Below, in pieces: positions 36,016-47,900 of a stretch of 64,000 nucleotides of DNA. The notes under the pieces are model-generated. The model had not been told where the DNA came from, made no database searches, and saw nothing but the letters and a program-made list of their open reading frames with translations. This DNA is from Chloropicon primus (lineage: Eukaryota; Chlorophyta; Chloropicophyceae; Chloropicales; Chloropicaceae). The first letter of the stretch is position 1; each line of letters begins with the position of its first letter. The position numbers were made by a program, and so were the translations under genes. The stretch lies in contig CP060769.1 of the NCBI GenBank assembly GCA_023205875.1, positions 248,001 to 312,000 on the forward strand, written 5' to 3'.

Positions 36016-36996
36016 AGTTCCCCTCCCTCCCTCGCTTCGCTCTCTCTCTCTCTCTCCCGTCAAAGGAATGCGACCACGGCCACCAAATACTTCAACCGAG
36101 GGCTCTTTCGAAAGATCTCGAGACAAGCTTTCCTTGACCCGACTCTCTTCCCCTTTCCGCTCAGTTCTCGTGCCCGTCTTCGCGCGTATACCTCCTCGTT
36201 GTGGAGCTTCCTGTGCAAACAATTTCCTCTCTCTCCCGTCAAAGGAATGCGACCACGGCCACCAAATACTTCAACCGAGGGCTCTTTCGAAAGATCTCGA
36301 GACAAGCTTTCCCTTGACCCGACTCTCTTCCCCTTTCCGCTCAGTTCTCGTGCCCGTCTTCGCGCGTATACCTCCTCGTTGTGGAGCTTCCTGTGCAAAC
36401 AATTTCCTCTCTCTCCCGTCAAAGGAATGCGACCACGGCCACCAAATACTTCAACCGAGGGCTCTTTCGAAAGATCTCGAGACAAGCTTTCCCTTGACCC
36501 GACTCTCTTCCCCTTCCCGCTCAGTTCTCGTGCCCGTATTCGCGCTCCAAGTCCTCGCTCCCGCTCCTCTCTCGAACGATCGCCGAATCCAGAATGGAAT
36601 TGCGGAAAGCGCGCCGCCAGTCTGCAGCGTTTGGCCTCACGCGAGGGGAGCGAGCGAATCGGTTGGCTTGCTGGAGTTTTGGAGCAAGGGAGGGGTCGAC
36701 AAAGAGAGGGAGAGGAGATATAGACGAAACTAGACGTCGTGATCTTTCCAACGACGGTTCACACGTCTCATTTGGTGCTCGGGTTGGTCGAGGAATCGAC
36801 GACGGAGGACAAAAGGGAAGGGGAAAGTATCCGAGTGAGCCATCTTGTCGAGGTCATTGACGGCGAGGACGTCAAGGAGAGGAGAAGTGGAGGGTACTAG
36901 ACGAAAGAACGTCTTGAGATATTTTCAGCGGTGGGTCCCAGGACTGGTTTGTGGTTCGGAGTGAAGGTCAAGGTCGGTTGAAAGGAGTTTTGCAGG
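36016..36996. promoter_or_regulatory. Shared upstream region of NSUN2-like and NOP2 genes
   Basis: 981 bases between divergent genes of one enzyme superfamily. The half nearest NSUN2 is the ~180-base tandem repeat. The NOP2 half has GTCGTGATCTTTC (36736-36748), a close relative of the repeated motif, in NOP2 orientation. Confidence 0.7.
36051..36546. repeat. ~180-bp tandem repeat, two full units and a partial third
   Basis: Units start at 36051, 36230 and 36410 (periods 179 and 180; one C is missing in unit 1). They are almost identical. The third ends near 36546, where the sequence departs after CGTGCCCGTATTCGCGC. Each unit contains GAAAGATCTCGAGAC (36110-36124, 36289-36303, 36469-36483). 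Confidence 0.95.
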
Positions 36997-38802
36997 ATGG
37001 TGACGACGAGGGGAAGGAAGGGGAAGAGGGAGAGCCCGAGGGTGGACAAGCGCGGCGGAGGGAAGAAGGCGAAGAGGGAGGAGGCGAAGGGTGCAGCTGC
37101 GGCGAAGGCGCCACCGGAGAAGAAGTTGAAGGAGTCGGACCTGTTCGAGGAGGACACGAGCAGCAGCGAGGACTCAGAGCTGGAGCTGAGGGACGACTAC
37201 GGGGTCGAGGGCGGCGAGTCGTCCGAGTCGGAGTCCAGCCTGGATGACGACAAGTTTTTCGGCGATGACTCGGACGAGGACGGGGAGGGTGACGGGGAGA
37301 GCGGGAGCGAGGAGGGGGAGGAGCTTTTGGAGATCGAGAAGAAGGCGCGAAGGGACGCGAGGAGGGAGAAGGAGGACGCGGAGGCAGCGGAAGCTGAGCT
37401 CGGGGAAAGGGGGGAGCAAGGCTTGACGACGAGGGAGGAGGAGGATCTCTTCGACGACGGCGGTGACGATTCCGAGAGTGACGAGGAGGATGGTCGCGGG
37501 GTCGGCGTCGACGTGTTCAAAGTGAAGCGAAGGCTGCAGCAAGTCGTGGGCATCCTGTCGAACTTCAAGCAGCTGAAGAAGAAGCAGCAGGAGCGGCAAG
37601 ACGCCGGCAGCGACGGGGAGGAAGAGGAGGGCGGCGAGGCGGTCACGGAGCTCAGACCCAGGAGCGACTACGTCAGGCGAATGACGAAGGACTTCAAGGT
37701 CCTCTACGGGTATAACGACTTCATGACGGAGCAGATTCTGTCCATCTTCACGCCGGCGGAGGCGCTAGCTTTTGCGGATGCCTCGGAGGGGAGCAGGCCC
37801 ACCACGCTCAGGGCAAACCCGCTGAAGACGAAGAGGAGGGATTTGGCCGCAGCGCTGATCGGCAGGGGGGTGAACCTGGATCCAATAGGGGACTGGAGCA
37901 AGGTCGGGTTGGTGGTTTACGAGTCCAAGGTGCCCATCGGAGCCACCCCGGAGTACCTCGCGGGCCACTACACCAAGCAGGGGGCGTCCTCTCTGCTCCC
38001 AGTGATGGCTCTCGCCCCGCAACCTAACGAGACTGTCGTGGACTTGGCGGCTTCCCCCGGAGGAAAAACGACTCACATTGGCGCCCTGATGAACAACACC
38101 GGGCTGCTGTACGCCAACGAGCTCAAGAAGGAGAGGCTGGCCTCCCTTTCGGCGAACATCCAGAGAATGGGCGTGAGGAACGCCATCGTTTGCAACTACG
38201 ACGGGAGGGATCTCCCCAAGGCGATCGGAAAGTTTCAGTGCGACAGAGCGCTTCTCGATGCCCCGTGCTCGGGCACCGGTGTCATCTGGAAGGATCCGGG
38301 GGTGAAGACGTCCCGCTCGCCCGAGGATATTTGGAAGACGGTGAAGATACAAAAAGAGCTCCTCTTGTCCGCGATCGACATGGTTGATGCCGAGAGCAAG
38401 ACTGGGGGTTACGTGGTGTACTCCACGTGCTCCATCCTGGTGGAGGAGAACGAGTTGGTGGTGGACTATGCCCTGAGGAAGAGAAACGTGAAAGTCGTGT
38501 CGACGGGTCTCACGTTCGGGCAGGACGCCTTCATCCGGTTTAGGCAGCACAGGGTGCACCCATCCATCGCCAAGGCGAAGAGGTACTACCCGCACGTCCA
38601 CAACATCGACGGCTTCTTCGTCTGCAAGCTGAAGAAGCTGAGCAACAAGATTCCAGAGTCCGAAGTTGCGCAGGAGGCCATTGCCAAGAAGCAGAAGAAG
38701 GAGGAGAAGGAGAAGGCGGAGACGGCGGCTGCCAGTGGGAAGGGGAAGTTCAACAAGAAGAGGAAGTCCAAGTGGAAGAACAGGGCTAATGACACGTACT
38801 GA
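36997..38802 (+). CDS. NOP2: 25S rRNA (cytosine-5)-methyltransferase NOP2/NSUN1
   Basis: 601 residues. A Lys-rich start and a long Ser/Glu/Asp-rich tract (to ~200) typical of nucleolar proteins precede LRPRSDYVRRMTKDFKVLYG. Then comes the methyltransferase core: TLRANPLKTKRRDLAAAL, SAM motif DLAASPGGKTTHIGALM (~348), DRALLDAPCSGTGVIWKD (~422) and YSTCSILVEENE (~477), then HVHNIDGFFV, and a Lys-rich tail. This order is diagnostic of NOP2/Nol1, which makes m5C in domain V of large-subunit rRNA and is needed for 60S assembly. ATG at 36997 begins MVTTRGRKGKRE. Confidence 0.95.
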   Translation: MVTTRGRKGKRESPRVDKRGGGKKAKREEAKGAAAAKAPPEKKLKESDLFEEDTSSSEDSELELRDDYGVEGGESSESESSLDDDKFFGDDSDEDGEGDGESGSEEGEELLEIEKKARRDARREKEDAEAAEAELGERGEQGLTTREEEDLFDDGGDDSESDEEDGRGVGVDVFKVKRRLQQVVGILSNFKQLKKKQQERQDAGSDGEEEEGGEAVTELRPRSDYVRRMTKDFKVLYGYNDFMTEQILSIFTPAEALAFADASEGSRPTTLRANPLKTKRRDLAAALIGRGVNLDPIGDWSKVGLVVYESKVPIGATPEYLAGHYTKQGASSLLPVMALAPQPNETVVDLAASPGGKTTHIGALMNNTGLLYANELKKERLASLSANIQRMGVRNAIVCNYDGRDLPKAIGKFQCDRALLDAPCSGTGVIWKDPGVKTSRSPEDIWKTVKIQKELLLSAIDMVDAESKTGGYVVYSTCSILVEENELVVDYALRKRNVKVVSTGLTFGQDAFIRFRQHRVHPSIAKAKRYYPHVHNIDGFFVCKLKKLSNKIPESEVAQEAIAKKQKKEEKEKAETAAASGKGKFNKKRKSKWKNRANDTY

Positions 38803-38955
38803 TGATGTCGTGGGGTGGATGTCAGAGGCCAAGCCAACAAGAAACGGAAAGCTTTTTGTTGGTTATATAAAATAATGAATCTATATCTATATAAATTGTT
38901 TTTCGTTATTTAGCTTGAGGACAGCTGGTTTTTTATTTCACTTGCCTCAATGTTT

Positions 38956-41900
38956 TTACGTGTCGATGTTCAGACACAAAGCTACCCCTTGCAGCGTCCA
39001 GTGACTGGCGTGTTCCGTGCTTGCCAGGTCTGCTTCCATCACCAGACCAACGCCCATCGCGTTTCTCCTGTCTTGGGTGACGTACACAGGCGTCTTGAAG
39101 GTTCCAGACAGCTTGAGCTTTGCCGCTTCCACTGGAATAATTCGCAGAATCGGCAGTTCCTGCACAAGCTGCTTTGGAGGCTGGCGAACAAGGCAAGACT
39201 TCTTCAAGTCCCAGGCGGCTCCCTCGAGGAAGAGTCCTTCCACCAAGCACCCAAACTCGGGGCGCTCCTTCACCTCGTCCGCGTTTGTGATCTTGGTCAC
39301 CTGCGTATAAAGGGTGGACCTGTCCAGAGGCCATCCCTTCTCTCTGCAAGCTGTCTGCACGAGAGCGGCCAAGAAGGTCTCCGGCGTGTGGAAACCGCTG
39401 AGCCACACCACCTTTGGCTCCCCGTTCTTGATCCAGTCAGAGTACTGGGCGTGCCTCCTCAAGTACCAAGTGACCCACGAACCAAGCTTCTTCTCGGTGG
39501 CTGGCGTGAGCCTCTTCCAAGCGTCAGGCAGCTGGCCGTTGTACAGGGAATCCGAGATGGCCTCGAGCTGCGCGCTGAACCCGATCTCTCCCACGAGGGC
39601 CCTTTGGAGGTCCTTGAGCGTGATGGACATGAACGTCACCAGCTTGTTCCACCTCTCAATCTCCTGCAAGAGCACAACGAAAGTGGGCGCGATGACATCC
39701 TTGTTGCTTCTCTTGATGGCCTGCAAGTCAAACGGCTCAGGAACCTTCGATTGCAGGTCCGTGGCGACGTTGGAGACGAAGTCTTCCCTGCTAATCTCCC
39801 CACCTCCTCCGCCAACGCGAGGCTGAAGGTCGATGAGATCGAACCACAGGCGCTTGGTGGCGTTGGTGTAGTACGATATGTCAGCGTTGGGGTGCAATCC
39901 AAACACCTCTGGTGTCTGCACAATCGGCAGGCCATCAATGGCTGCCACATATCTCGAGTGCTCTCCCCTCTTCGGAATGCTGTAGTCCACTCCCCTTCCC
40001 ATGTAGAAGTGGAAGGACTGGAAGGTGTCGAACAAGAAGTCTCCCATGTACTCGTCCAGGTAAGTCGTCAGAATCCTTCTGTCGAACGAGTCGCTCACTC
40101 TGCCTCCGTACATGGCCTCGCCAATCAGGTAACGCAGGGTTCCCCAAGGGATGGAGTCACTGTCTCCGCTAGAGTTCTCAGAGGCCTTTGTGAGGTACGT
40201 CGAAATCAGAGCCAAAGAGATTCTGAAGTCCGTCTCGTTGAAGTCATAAGCGACGTTCCAACCGAGCTTCCCGTACTTTCTCCTTTCCTGCACGACAGCG
40301 TGGAAGAAGGCAAGGGCGTACACCAGAGGCCTGAAGGCATCGTGGGGGCACTCCTCCAGGGTCTCCTCGGTGATCTTCGAGTAGGAAGAGCGCATGTTGA
40401 GCTTCAGGCCGTTAGGAGGCTCCGTCACTACCTTGAGACTCCTTTGCAAGATTCCCAGAGGGAACTTGTTGGTCGGCTCCGTAGTCAGCCAGAGCCTGAA
40501 GTCCTTGTGCGGCTTGTCGATCTTCTCCAAGATCTTCTCCAAGGTCTTCAGCCAGCTCGGCAAGAGATGGCAGTTCTGCAACATGATCCACAGACCTCTC
40601 GAGGAGCCCGTCTCGATGAACTCCTGGGCCTTTGGACCCATTCCCTGTCCAAGGGCCATGTACTTGAGCTTGGCACCTGGTTTGAAGCCCATCTCCTCTC
40701 CGAGCTTGAAGACGTCGAAGGCAGGATCGGCACCCGGGCTGAGCACGAAGATGACAGGCGTCATGGCCGTGCTCTGGTCGTAAATTCGAGCGTAATCAAG
40801 AACAGGAGGCAGGACGTACTTCTCGCTCATCTTCTCAATGACGTACTTGGTCACCCCGACCGTGACTCTGTCGACTCTGAAGCACCTCAGCAGCAAGAGT
40901 TGCTCGAAGATATTCAGCCTGTAGGTCAGGTCCTCGGGAAGCTTCTCGTCCTCGGGAGCCTCGAAGTTGTAGTACTCCTTCCAGGCCTTCTCGTTTCCCT
41001 CGACGCTGTCCAGGATGGAAGCCAGGGGGTGAATCTCGTCCACGTCCTTGGCCTTGATGTCAGACGAAGGGGGCATGTCCTTGTGCTGCTCGGCGAGCTG
41101 CACCAAGTCCTCCCATCCCTGGTCAGGAATCCAGTCAAATGGCTTCTGCCTGTCGCTCTTCTCCAAGCTGAGGTTTCCCTTGAGGAAGAAATCGAGCTGC
41201 TTGCGGTTGAGCTTGCCGTCCGCTTCAAGGAGCTTGATCGTCATCTGGAAAGAGAACATAAGCTTGTGCTTCTCGAACAGACCGAGGCAAGTGTAGTTGT
41301 ACACGTTGAACGTCAGGGCTTCGATAATGTTGCGAAGTCTGACGTCCAAGTTGGAGTCCTTCTTGGACTTGGCCAGGGAGGCGTCGAACACCGTAAGGAA
41401 GGCCGCCAGCGAGTACTCGTACATGTTCAAGATGGCAGAAAGACTGTCCATGACGAAGAAAAGCACGGCGCCTCTCTTCGCTGCGGGGGTGTAACGAGAT
41501 CTCACGATGTCGATCTCCTCCGCGGTCTCCTTCGCCTTCTCAAGCTTCTCGGCAATCTCAGTCGCTTTCAGCTTTGTCTCCTCGAGCGTGTTAATCAACT
41601 CCTCGTTATCCAAGATGTTGCCAGTGGCATTGGAGAGCTCATGGAGCAGAGTGTCCTCGAGCTTCTTGAGCAACGCCTTGTTCTGGCTCATGTCCTTGAT
41701 GAGCTCCTCTCTCCTCTCCTCGAGGTCAAGCCTCTCGTGCCTCACCGTGACATTGAGCAGCTGGGCCTGAAGACCTTGCTGCGTCACACTGTAGTTAATG
41801 ATGGAGGTCTTACCGCCCACCTCGGGGCCATAGCTTGGGTTCGAGAGCTTGCTCGTCATGTAAAGCCTGAAGCTCTCGTCCCATTCGATCTCATTCTCTC

Positions 41901-44900
41901 CGAGGGTAATGCACAGCTTTCCGGACTCGTTCGGCACGAGTTGCTTGTTCAGCACAGGGTCGATGACAGGGTCGATGTACTCGTCGAGGTTCTCGAACAG
42001 GAATGGACCTCCGTAAGTAATGGCCAACTCGAGCTTCTTCAAGAAGTCGCTGTCGTTGAAAGTCTTGATCTTTCCTTCCAGCTCCTTTCCTTCCTTCTTC
42101 TTGATCCACGTGATGGCCTGCATCTGTGGATCAATGCAAAGGGGGAACCTGCTCGACCTCGTGGTCAGAATACCGTTTTGAATACTGAGCTCGTCGCCAG
42201 GAAGGCCTTCGGATGCCCACTGGGTCGTCTCCACCTCACTGGTCAGGATGTCTTCAAGCCTGAAAGGCTGGCTGCAAGGAAGGGACTTTTCCTTGATGTC
42301 GTCCTGCCACAGCTCGTACACAAGGGACGCTCTGTACTCGTAGTTGAAGGCTCCGAGGTAGGACAAGAACGATCCCGCCAGGAGACAGTCGCCAAGGAGC
42401 TTCTCGCGGCTCGAGTCGAGCTCGGCCATCTCCGAAGTCCAACGGCTCCTCTCAGAGCCCAGTCCGGCAATCAAACGGGAAGCGGCTTCCAACCTCCTTT
42501 CCATGGTATCGGCCTTGTCCTTCAACTGCTGCTGCTCGGCGGTCTTCTCCTCGAACTGGCTGGAGAGCTCCTGCAGCTGCTCGTTCAGCTTGCCGACCTC
42601 TTGCTTGATCTTCGTCAGCTCTTTGGTCGCCATGCGCAGACTCTTCTCCGCTTCGTTCACTTTCTGGCGCTTTGGGTTGACCTCCTTGGCCACGGCGTTG
42701 TAGTTGATCATGGCGTACACCCACTTGAGCAGACCCGCACCTGCGGTGGAAATCTGCATCACTTCGTCTGGGTTGAACTTCTCGTTCTTCATGTACGACA
42801 GCACCGAGCGAACTTGCCTGTCGGTGATTCCATCCTTGTCGAACTCAATCAAGCTCGCAAGGAAACGGGGGTCAGCCATCATCGCCTTGGCGCCCTTCCA
42901 GGACACGTCCTTGATTCCACGAAGGATGACAACGCACTCGCAGACTTGCTGCACCAGGATGTGGGGGTTGGCGAAGTATCTGATCTCTGTGATGTCCTCC
43001 TTCTTGAGGTTGTTAAGCGCGGCGGCGGCCTCTTCCAAGGCAGGGATGGCCTCCTCGAGAGCCTCCTCGGCTTCCTGCTTCTCAATCGCAATCTTCTCAC
43101 TCGAGATCTTGAGCTCCTCCTCCTTGGCCACAGCAACCTGCTGCTTGGCCTCGACTTCCTCGGTGCTCACGCTGATCACACCAAGCAACTCATTGCACTC
43201 CTTGGTCGCTTTGTCCACGACCTGCTTTGCTTCCGTCAGGTCGACTTGCATCGCGTCAACTTCCGAGGCAGCTTGAATGAGCTTCTGCAAGCCGCCATTC
43301 AGCCTGTCGGCAAGCTCTCCGATGCTCTCGCGGTTGTCACCGAGGAGCTTCCTGTAGGTCGCGATGAAATCGAGATAGTTCTTGGGAGTGACATAGTTGT
43401 TTCTCCTCAGCTCCTCGGCAAACTGGGCGCTCTTTGTTCTCACGCTCTGGTGGACAAAGACCATGTGCTCCACAATCTGCTCCTTCTTCTCGTCCGCGAT
43501 ATCTTCGCTGGCCAGGAAGACACTCGCGACGCTGCGCAGGGCCTCAGAGGGCCAAGGCTCGAACCAATCGATGACGGCGTTGTTGACCATTCCTGGGAAG
43601 TTCCTGCACCTCGTTCGAAGGGTGTCCCCAACAGGGGACATCGCCAGCACGATGTGAAGGTGTTCCTTGCACTTCTCAGTGTAGTAAGCCCAGCAGCCCT
43701 CCTTGGTGTCCAAGAGGCCAGCGGCAGTAACCTCGTCCCTAATGGAGCGAATGATCGCATCCTTCTCATCGTCAGCGTACAAGGCCGGAACCATTCCTGA
43801 GGTAAGCATGTTGTTGATCAGCTCCAAGAAGCCCTCGTCGACGACATTGGAGTCCGTGAAGAGGAACACGCAAGGCTTCTGCTGCAAGATTCCGTACAGC
43901 TTCTTGAGGTCCTCCCTGAACATGTTCTCGTCGTATCCACGGGTCAGGGTGATGGAGAAAGTATCGCAGCCCGCCGCGTAAGCGGCGAGTGTGGCAAGGC
44001 TCTGCTTGCCCGAGCCAGACACACCGACGAGGAGCATGTGGCCTTCAGACAATCGGATGGTCCTCATGATCCTCGTGAGATGCTCCAGGGCATCTTCGAA
44101 GAAGACCAACCTCATCTTCGAACCCTTGTTCGAAGGCTGCTCGTTGTACTCCGTAAGGAGCTTCTCGAAAATGCCCTTGATGACCTCGAAGCTCTCGAGA
44201 TCCTCGTAGACTCTTGGCACCGCAATCTCCTCCTTCTCCTCTTCCTCCTCCTCTTCCTCCTCCTCGGCCTTTGGAACGTTTCGGAAGTCTCCAAGAAGAA
44301 TTGGAGTCGCCAGAACCTTTTCCACGTTGACTCCGCTCGAGTTGTTCTGCACGAGCTCCTCAATCTTCCCGGTCACAAGCTGCCTGTCGTCATCGCTGAT
44401 GAGCCTGTCGTGAAGCACGCGCAGTGACTCGTTCCTCCAAAGCCTCATGAGCTCCGAAGCCGATGGGAACTTATCGGGCGTGCTCAGCAAGAGTCCCTGG
44501 TAGATCCTGCTCAGGTCACGGAGGTTGAACACGTAGTGGAACCTCTTTGGGGTTGGTGGGAGTTTCTCCACAATGGTGGAGTACAGCTCCAAGGTCATGC
44601 TGGTAAACTTCTTTGCCCACGGCACGAGCTCCGCGTCAATGGTGGACAACTGCTTGCTCAGAATGATCTCATAGATCCTCTCGAGGGAGTCCTTGCTTGG
44701 GAACTCGATCTCAAAGACGTTGAACAAAGAAATGTAACGCGGGTCCACGGGGTTTCTCGCACCTCCAGGAGGTCCCATGGCGCCCACGAACTTGAGATCT
44801 CTGATGTTCTTCCAGTTCAATTCCTTGCCCCTGTCATACAGCCCTCTCCTGTCTATAAGCATCTTGAGGAGAGCGATAGGCTGCTGTGTGCCGTAAGTGT

Positions 44901-47900
44901 CCACGCGAGGCATGTTCATGTCATCAAGGAAGATCGTCAACTTCTTTCCCATTGGAGGTCCGTACGTGTCCTTTGTCCTCTTCTCAACGCAATCTTCGAC
45001 GGCACGCTGCACGTCCAGCGAAGATGTCCTACTACTAAAGTTCATATTGAGTACAATGTTCGAGGTGGCGTCCATGCTAGCCAGGTAGCCTGAAATCGTG
45101 ACACTCTTTGCCGTTCCAGGCTCACCCACGAAAAGGCAAGACTTTCCTTGGCCCAAGGTGATGCTCAAGAGCCAGGTTGACCGAACGGTATCAACGGTTG
45201 GAACGAGGACCTTGGAGAACTTCACGTCCTCCGTGCTGTCGTATTCAGGAACAAGGGACTTCCAGGAGACCCAGCTCTTCTTCTCAACATCAAAGAAATA
45301 ATCATACAGTGTTTGCGATGGAAGTTGCGAGCAAGGAACGACGGCCTGGTCAGAGAAAGGCATGCCGGCCACCTTCTTCACCATGCCATCGAAGCGGCTG
45401 CGCTCGTCAGAAGTCGTCGATCGAGGCATCGATGCTCCCATCGACCAAGTGAGGCAAGTCAAAAACAGGGATTCAAGGACCTGCACATCTCCCAAGATAG
45501 CCGCAGATCCCTTGTCGTCAGCCTTGACGTCGCTTTCCTCGCCCATTCCACTCTCGTAGAACAGAGAGTCGATGAGGTTCGTGAGCTGCTGGACCGTGTT
45601 CAGGTTGGTCCTCGGGGTGGTCAGCTTTGGCCTCGCCACGATCACATCCTCGTCATCCCCCTCTCCCTTTGGCTCAATGCCATCGAAAATGTAAGAAATC
45701 AGAGGGTCGACGTACTTCTCCATGAGCGTCATCATCAGAGCCCTGTGCTCCTCGTTCTCGAGGTAAGGCGCCGTGTTGATCCACGTCTTCAAGTAAGGCC
45801 AGTAGCCAAGGTTTCTTGGGTCCACGTAGACCATACCGCAGCGGGAGATCGTGGCAGGAGAGGCATACTGCAGATCGAAAACTTCGAACAGCAGCTTGCA
45901 CCATGGCTGCAAACGAATCCTCTCTCCGTTTGGAAGAGTCAAGAGCTTGTTGTCATCCATGACACTGTTCATGTTTTCTACCCAGACGGCGTCCACGTCG
46001 CCGTCAAACACGACGTACCTCGCCTCATCCTTTCCTTGCGTGAGAGGCTTGTTCATCTCTCTGAAAAGGTTCGAGAGGAGTCCATCCGTCCAGTCTCTTG
46101 TGTCCGGGTCGAGAACTCCATAGAGCTCCGCAACACTCTGCGCTTTGGGGTTCACAATGTTCAAAGTCGTCTTCTTTCCCAACTTTGTCTGAGACCTTGC
46201 CAAGGTGTTGATGATCACGCTCTTTCCTCCACCAGTCTCGCCGACCACCATGGTCGTGTGCCTGGTCATCATGATCTCGTAGAGCTGGATGACTTTATCA
46301 ACTTGCTCACTGGACGCAGTGAGCACCTGGTAACCATGCTCCTTGAGGTCATTCTCGACCACGTCGTTGAACTCTGGGTAGCGGACACGAGGGCAGTCCA
46401 TTCCAGGGAAGAGGTCACCGATGAGGCCCAAGAAAAGAGGCACGTCATCGAAAACGAACTTGGGCAGGTTCATATCACGCAAAGCACGCATGAGCACGAG
46501 CTGCTCGTCCAAGTTAGGCGATCCACGCTTCAGGGAACCGGCCATGACCAGCACACTCTTCAGAGCGCGAAGGCCGAAGTCGTAATGGTGCTGCTTACTC
46601 AGCTGCTCCTTGGCCAACTTGTAAAGGACGGTCATCTTCTTTGCGAGAACCTTTGCGGTGTCGAAACCTTCAGAGAAAAGCATGATCTCGCAAATCTGCT
46701 GCAAGTCTGGCACAATCATCGTCACAGGCCTGAAGAGAGCCTTGAGGTTGTCTGGCAGCTCGGTACGGCCGGCGTAGCCAGGGTTCATGGTAATGAAAAT
46801 TCCCGTTCTGCTGTCACAGGAGATCTCCTTTCCTTCGAACTGAAACCTCGTGAGGTTGTTCTTCAAGGCCTCCTGGATCTGCTTGATCTGACTCGAAACA
46901 ACACTGAGAACCTCTGCATCAATCCTGTTGAACTCGTCAAAGCAGCCCCAGGCTCCGCACTGAACCAAACCGCTGAAGATGCTACCCATGGCTTTGTAGT
47001 CCAAACCCTCTCCGCAGTTGAAGACAACGCAGAGCAAGGCCATGCCCTTTGCAAGATCCTTCACCGTCTCCGTCTTTCCAGTTCCAGCAGGACCGGCAGG
47101 CGCACCACCCAGCCTGTACGTCAGGGCAGTTGTGATCGTCATGTAGCACCTGTCCGTGAGCGCCGTGATCACAAGCCTTCCATTCAGGCCCATGTACTCG
47201 TAGCCGTACCTAAATTCTCCCGTGCACTGGCGGATGACAACATCATCGATCTTTCTGTCCCAGTTGAACCTCAGCTGGCTCTCCCAAGCGAACTCTCTGA
47301 CATCCAGAACGGAGTCCCTGATGAAGACATCGATGATGTCTCTGGCGTGCACATCAATGATGATGAGCTGGTTCACCTTCTTGCGCTCCTCCTTGGTCAA
47401 ATCAGACCTCACCATTCCCGTGAGGTCAACCAACTGCTCAGTGAGCTTGCCGGAGAAGTCCTTCATCGCATACTTGTTGCCATCCCTGACACGGTTGAAG
47501 ACATCTTCCACCTCCCACGTCCACCACACCTGGCTGCCCAGGAGGGTCATCATGCCCAAGTTGTCCTTGATCCACTTGGTCCTCTTCGTCTCGGCATAGT
47601 AAAAGACGGACTCCTTTGCGATCTCGCACAGAGAATCCTTCATCTGCGATTCCACGGCGTCCATCCACACCTCCACAGCACCCTCTGCCTGGACGACGGT
47701 CCTGAAATCGAACTTCTCTCCCTCAGAGGACGTCATGCCAACGACATTCTTGTTTCCCCTTCCGAAGTTGAGCTTGGCGCAGTTGTCAAACAGCTTGAGC
47801 ATGTGCTCCTGCACCGAGCTAGGGTCGGACGTACCCAAGATGGAGAGCAACTCGTCGTCACTAATGAAAAAGAATCTTGGGAAAGCGTTACGCTTGGTGT

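Noticed and set aside
36060-36485. Minus-strand frame in the 180-base repeats repeating EVFGGRGRIPLTGERG
   Set aside because: It is open because one repeat unit happens to have a length divisible by three; unit 1 differs by one base, and the family N-terminus starts at 36015.
38950-43800. Very long plus-strand open frame (about 1,600 codons) opposite the dynein gene
   Set aside because: Antisense shadow of GC-rich dynein codons; Leu/Val/Arg/His-rich with no family motifs. The dynein frame has conserved P-loops throughout.
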